From Kingdonia uniflora (taxonomy: Eukaryota; Streptophyta; Magnoliopsida; Ranunculales; Circaeasteraceae), in assembly GCA_014058105.1 (NCBI GenBank), contig JACGCM010002669.1, forward strand, positions 186,001 through 250,000: 64,000 nucleotides of DNA, given 5' to 3'. Below the pieces are notes generated by a model that worked only from the letters and a program-made list of their open reading frames with translations, was not told the origin of the DNA and ran no database searches. The position numbers and the translations under genes were made by a program. Positions 20,531-30,640 of the stretch are shown here, in pieces. Position 1 is the first letter of the stretch. The number at the start of each line of letters is the position of its first letter.

Positions 20531-22181
20531 CCTGAGTAAAATAAATTAACTTAAAAAATTAAAGCCACTTTCACAGGTCTCGCAATTTCATTTAACATAT
20601 GCAATAAGCCGTTAAACTCCCTGGTGTCCCCTGTGGACGAGTTTTGTCTCGTGAGGTTTTCAGAATTTTTACCCGCAAAAATATATAACTCAGTATTTTT
20701 AGTGTTTTGAACTAATTATTTTTCTTATTTCAGCAACTCATGTTAACCCTAGATATATTATAGATAGTTCCCTAAAAATAGCTTAGTTTATTTACCAACT
20801 TAAGAGGGTTTACTGAAATAATTAGGCAAAAATGAGAGGAAAACAAACTATACTACAATGACTTCTAATAAGACTCCCCAAAAAGGGTTATATTTCTGAG
20901 TGTGTGTTGTCACAGTCCCAGTATTGTCTGTTAGATGATTATTATTCAACCACTTAACTTCCTCCTTATAGATTTGTTAGTAGGAAAATATTTTACTTTA
21001 TCTATTTACTTGCCTATTTTTAGTAGTTGGATAAGTAACACTTGCACTTTTGCTACCACTTTTTATAACGATTCCCATACATCTAATTGGCCAATAGTCC
21101 ATACCAGTTAGTTCTGGGTGCCGGGATTTGATCTCCCTTCATGACCTAGATTTTAAGTTTACACCATTATTTTTTAACTTTATACTTCGATAGCTTTTCT
21201 TCTTTAATTTTTTTTGTATCACACTGTGCTAGTAGTTAATCAACTATTTCAGGTAGTAAGTTTATAACTCTCTCTTGATTGATTAAGTATTGTTTAATAA
21301 CTTCTTTGGACAAATATTATTGGTGGTGTGAAGTGTGATTTCTTTCAGGAAATTATTAACTCTAATTTTTGAGAATATCTTTAATATCCATTATAGTATC
21401 TTAAGTTTTATTTTTATTTTTTCAATTTTGGCGCATTATTCCTTAATCCTATTAAGCAGTCAAAACTCTAAGAGTTCTTTTTATTCACCTAACTACTTAA
21501 TCTAGAGGGTTATTTAGAGTTATTTGCAGCCATAGATTAATTAACTCTACTTTACAAGTTATACTGAGTGTACGTATTTTCTACCCAAACTTGCTTTAAA
21601 TATTGTCCTCAATGTTACCATTCTGAGACATGTCGTCAATAAGATGCACTAAAAAGGAAACTGAATTAAAAATCTGTATAGACTAAAAAACATGTACCGA
21701 ACAAGTACGACACTATTAATGCTGAAATAAAATAACTGAAATAAAGGCAGACTCTAAAAATGTAAAATGCATGACATTACTCATATCTGTAATTTGGGGT
21801 ATATATATATATATATATATCAATCACCTCTGGTACCCCCTCATTAAAATTCTCTATCTGCTTCTCCTTTAGGTCCTCCATAGGCTCCTCCTCGCCATCA
21901 TTATAATTGATATGTACATTGTAGACATATAACATACCATTATGCTCGTGCTTTGGAATCTGACAAGGTGTTACCCACTAATTTCCTCTGTGAACCATCC
22001 ATACATTTTGTATACATCCTGTCAACTCATGTAAAATGTCCAAAGTTTCAAAAAGAAGATTATCAGTAACTCAAATCGCTAACGGGTCAATATATCGAAT
22101 AATAAAAGTCACAAAAGTTGGTAGGTGATAGATAACTTCGTTAGCTACTGCCCTTGCTGAATGAATAATATTTGTAGCACA
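20531..22181 (-). other. Non-coding 3' region of the right-hand Athila unit
   Basis: No coding potential over 1.6 kb, with AT-rich DNA and a (TA)n run at about 21799-21820. A second CCCAAACTTGCTTT segment near 21587 echoes the purine-tract region. It probably corresponds to the long 3' untranslated part of Athila elements, but no specific match can be shown. Confidence 0.35.
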
Positions 22182-22846
22182 CTAGTGAATGTTATCGCCA
22201 GTATTCATAGCACACTTCAATCCCTGTACTACAATGCTTGTAGGTCGACTTGAAGCCTGGATATTACCATAAAACCAATTGAGGATGGCCAGCTGATTGG
22301 TGAAAAAACTCAAGATCAAGAGTCTACGCTCATCCCATACTGTCATCTCGCATAATGTAATCTTTCTTAAATAGTCTTCGCGGCTCAAAGCTTGTTTGTG
22401 ATAGACAAAATTTGAAAATGGTGGAACACTGGCGACTGCTTGTAAAAATGATTTATCCAATGTAATAGGTGCCCAACCTTCCAGTTAAAAGTCATAACTG
22501 GTGATAGATCTGAAAAAGTGATGCTCTGATAGAAACGGTCAACTAAGGCAACTTTGTTTGGTATACCATTTATACCTTCATGCATCACAGAAATCTGTTT
22601 ATTATTCTTGATCCAACCATTGCTTACCATTAGATCAAAGAAAATAAACAATAATCCGTGATTCACAGAGCTATAAACAAGATACCAAGCGGAGTCTAAA
22701 TTTTCACAAAAGAATCTGGTCTCAGCGTAAAACATCGAACACCATCCCCTCTGCTTTGCATGCTGGGCATATATGGGCCCACAATGCCTATCAAGAAATA
22801 GTGAAGTATAGTGCCTCTCGGGTATGATGGTAGCATCTAAAGCCAT
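22182..22846 (-). pseudogene. Unrecognised ORF pair in the 3' part of the Athila unit (env-like position)
   Basis: Two overlapping reverse-strand frames, 22846-22385 (153 aa) and 22460-22182 (92 aa), look like one protein broken by a frameshift near 22420. The first reads naturally (LFLDRHCGPIYAQH, WYLVYSSVNHGLLFIFFDLM, GINGIPNKVALVDRFYQSIT, VGHLLHWINHF). The second continues with FVYHKQALSREDYLRKITL. I do not recognise the family. The position between pol and the purine tract of Athila is where an extra or env-like ORF usually sits, so that origin is inferred from position only. No signal peptide or clear membrane anchor is apparent. Confidence 0.4.
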
Positions 22847-23298
22847 GTGATGAATGAATATGCAATCGACTATAGATAAAGATAAAATGATGAAATGTAA
22901 GTGGTGAGGAAAGGTAAAACATCCTTATTTCTACCTAACAGTACCCTAAATACATGAGGTCATAACTCAAAAATTCTACGTTGGAAATACATGTTCTAGT
23001 ACAATTTAGAAAGGTCTTGAAAAACTCTCGAATGTGAAAGTATAACTTTTTCCTAAACCATGGTCTAATAGTCTCAATAAATTACAAACAAATTGGTGTG
23101 CATTTTTAATTTTTCCCAGACTTCTTTTGAGTAAAACATTAATAGCTCCCTCAATTTTGATCAGAATGGGATGAACTCAATTTTTATGAAAAGAAGATTC
23201 AATTATCTACAAATTAAAGTTTTAAATTATTGTCAATTCCCAACTCCCTGGTCTCGGTAACCTGAAAAAGTTGATTGTCAAAAACTACCAGTTTTAAA

Positions 23299-23622
23299 GG
23301 GTGTTTGGATACCCCAATATAAGTTACTTTTCTGCTTAATTAAGTAAGTAAATTTGGATGATAAAAAAGCTACTTATTTTAATTCCAAAAATAGCAAAAA
23401 CCATAAGCCAAAAAAGGAGCTTATGTCTCCAACTCAAAGCCACTCTCCCACATCCCTAAATTTACTCTCCCACAACTTTGAAACTTTATTACTTTCTAGC
23501 CAAACTTTTTTTATAGCCTTTCTAACTTATAAGACAAAACTTACCATACTAACTTACGTGCTTTTTTAAAGACAAGTCCTTAAAGTTGCTTTTTAAAGGA
23601 GTCAGTTGACAGTAGTCACTTG
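23299..23622. mobile_element. MITE-like element, left part
   Basis: It starts AGGGTGTTTGGATA at 23298-23311. The matching inverted end TATCCAAACATTCCCT lies at 29254-29269, on the other side of the chromovirus. Joined across the insertion the unit would be ~345 bp, AT-rich and non-coding. The frame at 23354-23569 inside it is chance. Flanking TAA/TAG hints at a 3-bp Tourist-type duplication, but this is weak. Confidence 0.55.
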
Positions 23623-24041
23623 TGACACAGACCAGCTTAAACTCAAGCTTGGCACGTGCGGCACTCGAGACACCTGTCCCAAGTAAGCCTAATTACTCTT
23701 CTTTATCAATTGTTTAGTAACACAACATCGCAAAGTATCACGTAATCTCAACGTAACACAAACACTGTATAAAGGGTCTTTGAAGACATCATTTCATTCA
23801 TATATCAACAACTATTATAAAGTACTATTACAAGCTTAAATTCCTTCTTGGGTATATTGGATACTAGTCCTCTACATATATAGCAAAATGGAAAACAACT
23901 AAGTTCTAAAAGGAAACATCAAAAGTGGAGACGAAGCGTACTCCCCCTTTTTCCTAAGCTAACCTTTACAAAAATAAATAAAAATTTGTATATAGCTTTC
24001 TTACAACCTAAGGATACTATTTACAAAGCCTGGGTGTCACA
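23623..24041 (-). repeat. 3' LTR of the chromovirus
   Basis: 419 bp, + strand TGACACAGACC…GGTGTCACA. A purine-rich tract (reverse strand GAGTGGGAGAGAG) adjoins it at 24042-24054. The polyprotein stop codon uses the first bases of this LTR. Confidence 0.92.
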
Positions 24042-25128
24042 CTCTCTCCCACTCAGCTTGAAGACGCCCTCGTCGACTTTTTCTTCTGCTTCCACATCTG
24101 CCTGTCTCTTTCCTCTCTCGCTTGGCCTCAATCTTCCTTAGTTGGACCAGAAGGGGATGAGAATCTTGGTGCTCCCAGCTGGCTTCTGTATCTGGAAGTT
24201 TATTCCACTTCACAAGGTACTCGCAGACATCCTCTTTGGTATCCGTGTCAACATGGGTCACTCTGTGATCAAGAACACTCTCTAGAACTTGGCTTGAGTT
24301 GACTGGGTTGAGTGGAACATAAGGCCTGACGGTACTTCTGCTTGGATCATCCTTGTCATGGTGGTAAGGCTTCAGAGCACTGGCACGGAACACTGGATGG
24401 ATGAAGCGAAGGTGAGATGGTAACTGAAGCTTGCAGGAAACCTTCCCAACTTTCCCAATGATCGGTATCGGACCGATGTACTTGGATACTAGCCCTTGGT
24501 TTATTCTCCCACCTTGGTACGTGAGATGGGATCTCTTGATCAGAATAAGGTCCCCAACTTGAAAAGGATCTGGTCGTCTCTTCTGATTGGCCCACTTCTT
24601 TATTCTGGCTGACGCTTTCTCCAGATAGGCCTGAACAATATCGGTATTTTTTTGCCATTCCTTTGCAAACTGGTAGGCTCTCTGAATACTTCCTTTGTAA
24701 TCAGAGGCCATTGTGTGCAGCGTGAGGGGATGCTGTCCCAACAGCATCTCAGAAGGACTCTTATTGGTGGAAGAACTCTTCTGTACATTAAAGAAAAACT
24801 GTGCAACATCCAAAAGTTTGGCATAGTCCTTCTTGTTCACCCTGACAAAGTACCGGAGGTACTCTTCCAACAATATATTAAAGCGTTCTGTCTGACCATC
24901 TGATTGAGGATGGTTACTGGTTGAGAAGTTGAGAGTGGATCCCAGTAATCTAAATACTTCCCTCCAAAACTTCCCAGTGAATCTTGGATCTCTATCGCTG
25001 ACAATATCCTTTGGCACGCCCCAATACTTAACGATGTGCTTCACAAAGAGACGTATTGCTTTCTCTGCCGTGCAAACAATTGGAGTTGGAATGAATGTTG
25101 CATACTTAGAGAATCGGTCGATGATCAC
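24037..25128 (-). CDS. Chromovirus integrase and chromodomain (C-terminal part of pol)
   Basis: A 363-codon open stretch. Integrase core: D in MIIDRFSKY (a few residues in), D in VSDRDPRFTGKFW (~45) and E in DGQTERFN (~80), so the D,D-35-E triad is readable. It is followed by the GPY/F-type module (VGDLILIKRS … KYIGPIPIIGKVG … HPVFRASALKPY) and a chromodomain at ~285-335 (LDHRVTH, EYLVKWNKLP, ASWEHQD) that in this family targets insertion to modified histones. The basic tail (RRKSRRGRL) ends in ERV, with the TGA stop formed inside the LTR. The upstream part of pol is in other frames or behind a stop at ~25140, so this is a fragment of a dead polyprotein. Confidence 0.9.
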   Translation of the reverse strand: MIIDRFSKYATFIPTPIVCTAEKAIRLFVKHIVKYWGVPKDIVSDRDPRFTGKFWREVFRLLGSTLNFSTSNHPQSDGQTERFNILLEEYLRYFVRVNKKDYAKLLDVAQFFFNVQKSSSTNKSPSEMLLGQHPLTLHTMASDYKGSIQRAYQFAKEWQKNTDIVQAYLEKASARIKKWANQKRRPDPFQVGDLILIKRSHLTYQGGRINQGLVSKYIGPIPIIGKVGKVSCKLQLPSHLRFIHPVFRASALKPYHHDKDDPSRSTVRPYVPLNPVNSSQVLESVLDHRVTHVDTDTKEDVCEYLVKWNKLPDTEASWEHQDSHPLLVQLRKIEAKRERKETGRCGSRRKSRRGRLQAEWERV

Positions 25129-25138
25129 ATGAATGGAA

Positions 25139-25720
25139 CCTTATCCTTCAGTCTTGGGTAACCCAGAGATAAAGTCCAGAGAAACGCTTTCCCAAGGTCG
25201 TATCGGTACAGGAAGTGGTTCCAGTAGTCCAAGTGGTAAATCCCGATCAACTTTGTCTTACTGGAAAATGTGACAAATCCGCGTATAATCCATCACTTCA
25301 TTTTAATCATTTGACCAATAGTAACCTCTGCGCAGCAAGGATAGTGTTCTCCGCCAACCCGGATGGCCTGCCCAAAGAGTATCATGACACTCCTTTATCA
25401 GCTCCCTTCGTAGTCCTGCGAACCGAGGAACATAAATCTGCTGTCCCTTGGTGTATAAAAAACCATCTTCTACCCAGAACCGTTTTGTCTTCCCCTATTT
25501 CACCAAATTAATGATGGCCTGGGACTGAGGATCCACCGCTAACCCTTCGCGGATCCTATCTTGAAGAGTACTGGTAACATAAGAGTGAGGCTGTTCGGCA
25601 GCTGTAGAGATGGCCGCAAGTCCAGCCTTACGGCTTAATGCATCTGGCACATTGTTCATCCTCCCTGGCTTGCGCTCGAGATCCAAATCAAACTCGGCTA
25701 GAAACTCTTGCCAACGAGCC
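25139..25720 (-). pseudogene. Chromovirus RNase H end, zinc-binding linker and integrase N-terminus
   Basis: The frame at 25686-25495 reads LDLERKPGRMNNVPDALSRK, the RNase H/linker end ('Y-PG--N-VADALSR'). Below it, with stops, come RFWVEDGFLYTKGQQIYVP, RELIKECHDTLWAGHPGWRR and RRGYYW, corresponding to the HHCC zinc-binding entry of integrase (one His and the final Cys pair are damaged), then [20 protein letters not shown]. It lies directly upstream of the integrase core frame at 25128. Confidence 0.8.
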
Positions 25721-26340
25721 TACTTTGAGGTTAACTTCTTCTGTGTAAGGAAATGGCTTGTCGCACTGTTATCGGTCTTCACCAGAACCTTCATTCCCAA
25801 CAGATAGTGTCGCCATACTCGCAGATAATGCACAATAGCTAAGTGTTCCTTCTGTTGGGCTGAATACCTCCTCTCTGTGTCATTCAGCTTCCTGTTCTCG
25901 TATGCCACCGGATGTCCCTCCTGTAATAATACCCCACCGATAGCAAAATCAGATGCATCGGTATGTACCTTAAATGGCTTGGAAATATCTGGCAAGGCTA
26001 GGACTGGATTGGTAATCACCGTATACTTCTGGTCGTCAAAGGCTGCTTGACATTTCTCAGACCAAAACCAAAATAGGTCCTTCTTGAGAAGATCTGTAAG
26101 GGGCCGCGCGTTTTGAATACCCTTCGATGAACTTGCGGTAGTAGTTCACGAGGCCAAGAAAGGAACGCACCTCTGTAACCTCCGTAGGAGCTCTCCAGTC
26201 CTCAATGGCACAGACCTTTTCCATATCCATACGGATCTGTCCTCTACCAATTACATGTCCAAGAAACATAACTTGTTCCTGCGCGAACGAGCATTTCTCC
26301 AACTTGACATATAGCTGGTTCTGTCGCAAGACTTAGAATA
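25720..26340 (-). pseudogene. Chromovirus RT thumb/connection and RNase H
   Basis: The frame 26329-26057 reads [20 protein letters not shown] and [20 protein letters not shown], the standard gypsy RT end. After a frameshift the frame 26019-25720 reads PDISKPFKVHTDASDFAIGG (the RNase H D of TDAS is present), then LNDTERRYSAQQKEHLAIVH (catalytic E) and LVKTDNSATSHF (third Asp present). Stops at 26340 and 25719 separate it from its neighbours. Confidence 0.88.
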
Positions 26341-27202
26341 CCAGGCAAAGATATTCAAGATGCTCTTCCATAGTGCGACTGTATATAACAATATCATTCA
26401 GATACACCACCACAAACTTGTCGATATATTTCTGGAAGAGCTCATTCATAAGAGTTCAGAAAGTTGCAGGAGCGTTGGTCAGGCCGAATGGCATGACAAG
26501 AAATTCAAATGCCCCATACCGAGTGGAACAAGTCATCTTTGGTTCATCTCTGGCAATAATCCTGACCAGATAGTAACCCGATCTCAAATCAAGTTTAGAG
26601 AAGTACTTCGCAGATGTAAGCTGGTCGAACAAGTCAGCAATGAGCGGTATCGGATACTTGTTCTTCACCGTTACCTTGTTCAGGGCTTGATAGTCGACAC
26701 ATAATCGTAGGCTTCCATCTTGTTTCTTCTGAAATAAGACTGGGGAACCATATGACGCCTTTGAGGGGCAAATAAAGCCCGATTCCAATAGTCCATTAAG
26801 CTGTTTCCGAAGCTCTGCTAGTTCAGGCAGACTCATTCTATATGGCCCTTTCGCAGGAGGTTTGGTTCCAGGAACTAACTTAATCTGATGATCGATAGGC
26901 CTTCGTGGAGGTAACACCTTTGGTAATTCTTTCGGCATCACATCCTTGAATTCCGTAAGTACCCGGGTGACTTCCGTCGGCAGGGTATCATGATTCTGAT
27001 CATCTAGCTTTAGCCGAAAGGTTGCAAGGTAAGTCAACTCCCCTCGCCTCAATCTCTTCTCTAACTGAAGAGCTGATAATAGTCTGCCCTCATCTTTCTG
27101 CGTGGACATCTGTATGATTGAGGGATTGTCACCAAAAATCCCAAAAGAGTTGACAAATGGCATCAGCACGGCCTTGCGGTAGCGTAGAAAGTCCATTCCC
27201 AA
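26341..27202 (-). pseudogene. Chromovirus protease tail and RT with YLND in place of YLDD
   Basis: The open stretch 27202-26456 (248 aa) runs from [13 protein letters not shown] (protease end) through the RT fingers: [60 protein letters not shown] and [12 protein letters not shown]. Just past a stop, the catalytic box reads VYLNDIVIYS (codon at 26398-26396 is AAT), so the first catalytic Asp of YLDD is Asn. That change alone would abolish reverse transcription. Confidence 0.9.
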
Positions 27203-27231
27203 GATAATCTAGAAATTATCCAATGTCACGG

Positions 27232-28788
27232 CTAGAAGGTTAACCTTTCCGCTTCAATGTCCAATCTTAACCGGAACAACTTGGCAATACTCTGTATCGG
27301 CATCGCGGCGGAGTTGACAGCTTTCATCTGGCCAGAATCTTTCACCAAACGCAGTCCCAATCGGTTCGCTTCCTGAATAGCGATAAAGCTATGGGTAACA
27401 CCTGTATTAACCATCGCCAAAGTATTCTGCCCATTAATAGTGAAGTCCACGTACATGAGTCCCGTCTTAGGCTTAACCTCTGGTACTTGTGTGGTCATGG
27501 CATTACACAAATAAAGAGAACCCATATGAGTTTCACCACCATCATTTTGCTGAGTGGCGTCATTGGCTTGATCTCCTTGGGACGCCATTAGAGCATTCAG
27601 GGATATATTCTGAGGACACTGATAGGCTTTGTGGTTCCCTCCACAAAGAAAGCACTTCAAGTTCCCTGGACGTCCTTGAAACTTGGATGAGGAGGAAGTG
27701 CCACCATTGTTATGTGGCCTGTGGTACTCCCTTCCAGAATTGGAACTCGAGGCACCACCTGTACTTGCTCCCCCACTTCTGCCCTGGCCATGACCTTGGC
27801 CTCCCCCACTTCTAGCTTGGTACCCACCATTCTTGCCCTTATTATAGTTATTGGAGGATCCCGTTCTTTGTTGCGATTGGGAACTAGACTGAGACTGAGA
27901 CTGAGCCGGTCTACGCTCACCCTGCATAGGGGTGTAGTCGTTGATGCGCTCGGCAGAGGCCATTGCGAAGGCCAAATCTTGAACCCGTTGCCTTTGCAAT
28001 TCATTATAGATCCAGGGTTTCAGACCTTCCAAGAAACAAAACAACTTATCCTTTTCAGACATGTCACGGATATCTAACATCAAGGCTGAGAACCGCTTCA
28101 CATACTCACGGATGCTGCCGGTCTGCTTAAGTTGTCTTAAACTCCTCCGAGCAATAAAATCAACATTCTCGGGCAAGAACTGATTCTTCAGCTCTTTCTT
28201 AAAGTCATCCCACGTTCCAATGGTACAGTGACCGCTCTGGATCTTAGCATACTTGGTACGCCACCATAGTTTAGCATCACCGGCGAGGTACATGGTAGCC
28301 ATCGACACCTTTGCACCTTCGCTATCAGGCCTGACCACATTAAAGTACGTCTCCATATCAAAAAGGAAGTTCTCTACCTCCTTTGCGTCTCTCGCTCCCT
28401 CGTACGCCTTGGGTTCGGGGACCTTGATCCTGGGCCGGTCCATACTGCCGCCCAAAGGTGCTGGTTCTCCATTTCCATCAACCTTTACTAGGAGATTTAC
28501 CTTCGAGGAAAGTTCAGCCATCTGATCCTGAAGAGTAGCCATATTTCCTTCAACCACTCCCTCTAACGAAATGAGACGTTCGCCCATATGGGCCTGATTG
28601 TCTGAGAAACCGTCTAATTGTTCCTCCAAAGTCGTTGCCCGATCGATAGCCCCACTTAGAGCTTGCATCTTTTCCTCTAATTGGTCCAACCGCGTTCGGG
28701 TATTCAAGGGCATGGGATTAACGGGTGGTCCTTCCACATGCGGGGCAAGCACCTGGGCGGGGTCAGTAGCATTCAGACCCTCCGCCAT
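27232..28788 (-). CDS. Chromovirus gag with zinc knuckle and protease start
   Basis: An intact 518-codon frame starting MAEGLNATDP. Coiled-coil-like residues ~30-95 (LEEKMQALSGAIDRA, LQDQMAELSSKV) are followed by the gag domain at ~115-285 (ENFLFDMETYFNV, LYLAGDAKLWWRTKY, FKKELKNQFLPENV, LRQLKQTGSIREYVKRFSAL). Next come a Ser/Gln/Gly-rich linker and a CCHC knuckle at ~378-390 (CFLCGGNHKAYQC, spacing CX2CX3HX4C). The protease entry LMYVDFTINGQ leads to MVNTGVTHSF, where the family has VDTGATH; the catalytic Asp is Asn (27408-27406). It ends at a stop before the rest of protease/RT, and the frame is otherwise open. It would package element RNA if made. Confidence 0.93.
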   Translation of the reverse strand: MAEGLNATDPAQVLAPHVEGPPVNPMPLNTRTRLDQLEEKMQALSGAIDRATTLEEQLDGFSDNQAHMGERLISLEGVVEGNMATLQDQMAELSSKVNLLVKVDGNGEPAPLGGSMDRPRIKVPEPKAYEGARDAKEVENFLFDMETYFNVVRPDSEGAKVSMATMYLAGDAKLWWRTKYAKIQSGHCTIGTWDDFKKELKNQFLPENVDFIARRSLRQLKQTGSIREYVKRFSALMLDIRDMSEKDKLFCFLEGLKPWIYNELQRQRVQDLAFAMASAERINDYTPMQGERRPAQSQSQSSSQSQQRTGSSNNYNKGKNGGYQARSGGGQGHGQGRSGGASTGGASSSNSGREYHRPHNNGGTSSSSKFQGRPGNLKCFLCGGNHKAYQCPQNISLNALMASQGDQANDATQQNDGGETHMGSLYLCNAMTTQVPEVKPKTGLMYVDFTINGQNTLAMVNTGVTHSFIAIQEANRLGLRLVKDSGQMKAVNSAAMPIQSIAKLFRLRLDIEAERLTF

Positions 28789-28805
28789 TGTAACTGGATC
28801 GCTTT

Positions 28806-28829
28806 CAACTAGATCGCTCTAATACCAAC
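28806..28829 (-). other. Chromovirus primer binding site
   Basis: Reverse strand reads TTGGTATTAGAGCGATC next to the LTR end. It resembles the initiator-Met type TGGTATCAGAGC with one change. Confidence 0.75.
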
Positions 28830-29248
28830 TGACACGGACCAACTTAAAATCAAGCTTGGCGCGTGCGGCACTCGAGACACCTGTCCCAAGTAAGCCTAAT
28901 TACTCTTCTCTATCAATCGTTTAGCAATACAACGTCACAAAGCATCACATAATCTCAACGCAACACAAACACTGTACAAAGGGTCTTTGAATGCATCATT
29001 TCATTCATATATCAACAACTATTACAAAGTACTATTACAAGCTTAAATTCCTTATTGGGTATATTGGATACTAGTCCTCTGCATATATAGCAAAATGGAA
29101 GATAACTAAGTTCTAAAAGGAAACATCAAAAGTGGAGACGAAGCGTACTCCCCCTTTTTCCTAAGCTAACCTTTACAAAAATAAATAAAAATTTGTACAT
29201 AGCTTTCTTACAACCTAAGGATACTATTTACAAAGTTTGGGCGTCACA
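28830..29248 (-). repeat. 5' LTR of the chromovirus
   Basis: 419 bp, + strand TGACACGGACC…GGCGTCACA, same length as the 3' LTR and readily alignable without gaps. Differences between the two LTRs are mostly C/T and G/A. Confidence 0.92.
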
Positions 29249-29268
29249 ACTTATATCCAAACATTCCC
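29249..29268. mobile_element. MITE-like element, right end
   Basis: TATCCAAACATTCCC is the inverted counterpart of the 23299 end GGGTGTTTGGATA, apart from a 2-nt indel. Only ~20 bp lie right of the chromovirus, so that element inserted close to the MITE's right terminus. Confidence 0.55.
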
Positions 29269-29472
29269 TTAGGGTTTACTGGTGTTAGAGAAAGAAAGTA
29301 AAATTTTGACCCATATTCAATATAAGAGTAACCTAATTTGAATGTACCACATTGTAAGATAAGGAATGAGAATTTATTCATTAAAATAAAAGGTTACATG
29401 GTATGCTTCTAATGAGAAATAAACACATGACACTTGGGATTTTTATCAAACATTTTTCTAGAAAGGAAAAAA

Positions 29473-30640
29473 TTAACACATTAGACTCGATCCTAGGAAG
29501 TGAAAAACACGATAAAGGGGCCATATTCTTCGCTCATTGGGCTTGTAGAATGACGGCGACGAGTTGGAGGTGGTTGAGATGATCTTGCCTCGTTGCGTCG
29601 GGACATACTTTGAAGAAGTGTCTTTGTTCAAGAGGCGACGTCGAAGGTATTCTTTTGGTGCTTCTCCATTGTTTTCATTGCCTTGTTGTTCATCTTGAGA
29701 AGTTTTCGAAGAGTGGCACACCCTCTAGCCATGATCCCCATAGTATTGTGAGTAATGGGGTTTAGGATGCCAATGAGATCGTGTTCGGTAGAAAAGGCAG
29801 GGAAAGATGTGCGTTCATACACTTCGTGAATTGGGTGGACCGGCTCGTTACGGTCATACCCTCTTGTTCGTATCCATGGATCTTGAACACATTTCTCCTA
29901 TGATCCCTGTATTTTTTTTTTTAATATTTATCGACACCGCTTGAGAGCGGTGTAAGGATTGATAGTAGCAAGGAACTTCGTGATGAGAATGGGGAAAACC
30001 ATGGGGGTTATTTTTCAAAGCTCGGACCTTAGGTATCACCTTGGTAATCGACTCCATCACGGCCTGGAGGATGTTATAGGAAGTAGCCCTCTCTTGTAGA
30101 AAAAATAGAAAATTAAGAAAACCTATGTAGGTGTCAGTTTGGTGGAGAGAGGAATGGATGTTGGTGGAGTACCATTTAAACACCGCAAATTGATTGTGGT
30201 ATATAGAGTTGGCCTTGATGCCATTATTATCAAAATCTCTGTTATAAGGTACATTCGAGGATGCAGGGTAACCACAACAAGTGGAGTGCTCTTCGTTGAT
30301 GAAGCTCGAATGTTTTACCACGATGGAGGTGATGTTGAAGAAAATTTTGAGAGAAATGACGAAGTGGAAATTACCCCATTTGAGAGCAACCATGAAATTC
30401 TTTATGTCGGGATTGGAGAGGTTATTATAGAAAGGTCATACGAGCTCCGGACAATACTTGTCCCCTTCCGCATAGTAAAGTGTTCTCCATTTCTGACGGA
30501 CAACCTCGACGTGGTAAAACGGTTCATTTTCCATCATCATCCTTTTATAGAGCTCTTTTACAGCAAATTTTTGCTCATTTTGTCCATTTTCGACCGACGA
30601 CCTTGATATGGTAAAACGTTGCATTTTCCACAATCATCCT
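29473..30640 (-). pseudogene. Degenerate plant retroelement-associated ORF (Transposase_32-like, weak)
   Basis: Several adjoining reverse-strand frames (30633-30436, 30393-29854, 29822-29628, 29721-29473) seem to be pieces of one decayed protein. LYKRMMMENEPFYHVEVV and later MVALKWGNFHF precede FAVFKWYSTNIHSSLHQTDT and ERATSYNILQAVMESITKVI. This spacing and wording recall the 'putative plant transposon protein' family, with its 'L-H-I--N---P--GH-D--T' and 'I---M---' segments, found in plant retroelements. The match is subjective, and no catalytic motif exists to confirm it. No LTR or primer site is attached. Confidence 0.3.

Larger units (their letters stand above)
17660..23290 (-). mobile_element. 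Athila-type Ty3/gypsy sequence in tandem arrangement around one LTR (copy 1)
   Basis: Reading the reverse strand from the right: 3' internal region with two unrecognised ORFs (22846-22182), non-coding DNA, a polypurine tract at 20514-20530, one LTR (20513-19207), a tRNA-Asp primer site (19204-19187), leader, then gag (18377-17898), fading out near 17660. One LTR therefore separates the 3' end of one element from the 5' end of another. The LTR, leader and gag align closely with a second copy at 34560-40414. The family assignment rests on the PBS, gag wording and the matching protease in copy 2. Confidence 0.65.
23623..29248 (-). mobile_element. Ty3/gypsy chromovirus, full-length but inactivated
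   Basis: The 5626-bp element has 419-bp LTRs at 23623-24041 and 28830-29248. By eye these differ at about 25-30 positions, mostly transitions (~6%). Flanks read ACTTG and ACTTA, a 4-of-5 target-duplication match. Reverse-strand order is iMet-type primer site, gag, protease, RT, RNase H, integrase, chromodomain, purine tract. Short LTRs and the CX2CX3HX4C knuckle suit the Galadriel/Reina side of chromoviruses; the clade is uncertain. Stops at several points and two catalytic Asp-to-Asn changes show that it is dead. It sits inside a MITE-like element. Confidence 0.93.

Noticed and set aside
21799..21820. (TA)n run as a regulatory TATA box
   Set aside because: Simple microsatellite in gene-free DNA.
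23354..23569. 71-aa ORF in the MITE
   Set aside because: AT-rich chance frame inside a non-coding repeat interrupted by an LTR element.
26360..26704. 114-aa + strand ORF
   Set aside because: It is antisense to chromovirus RT; a coding-strand shadow.
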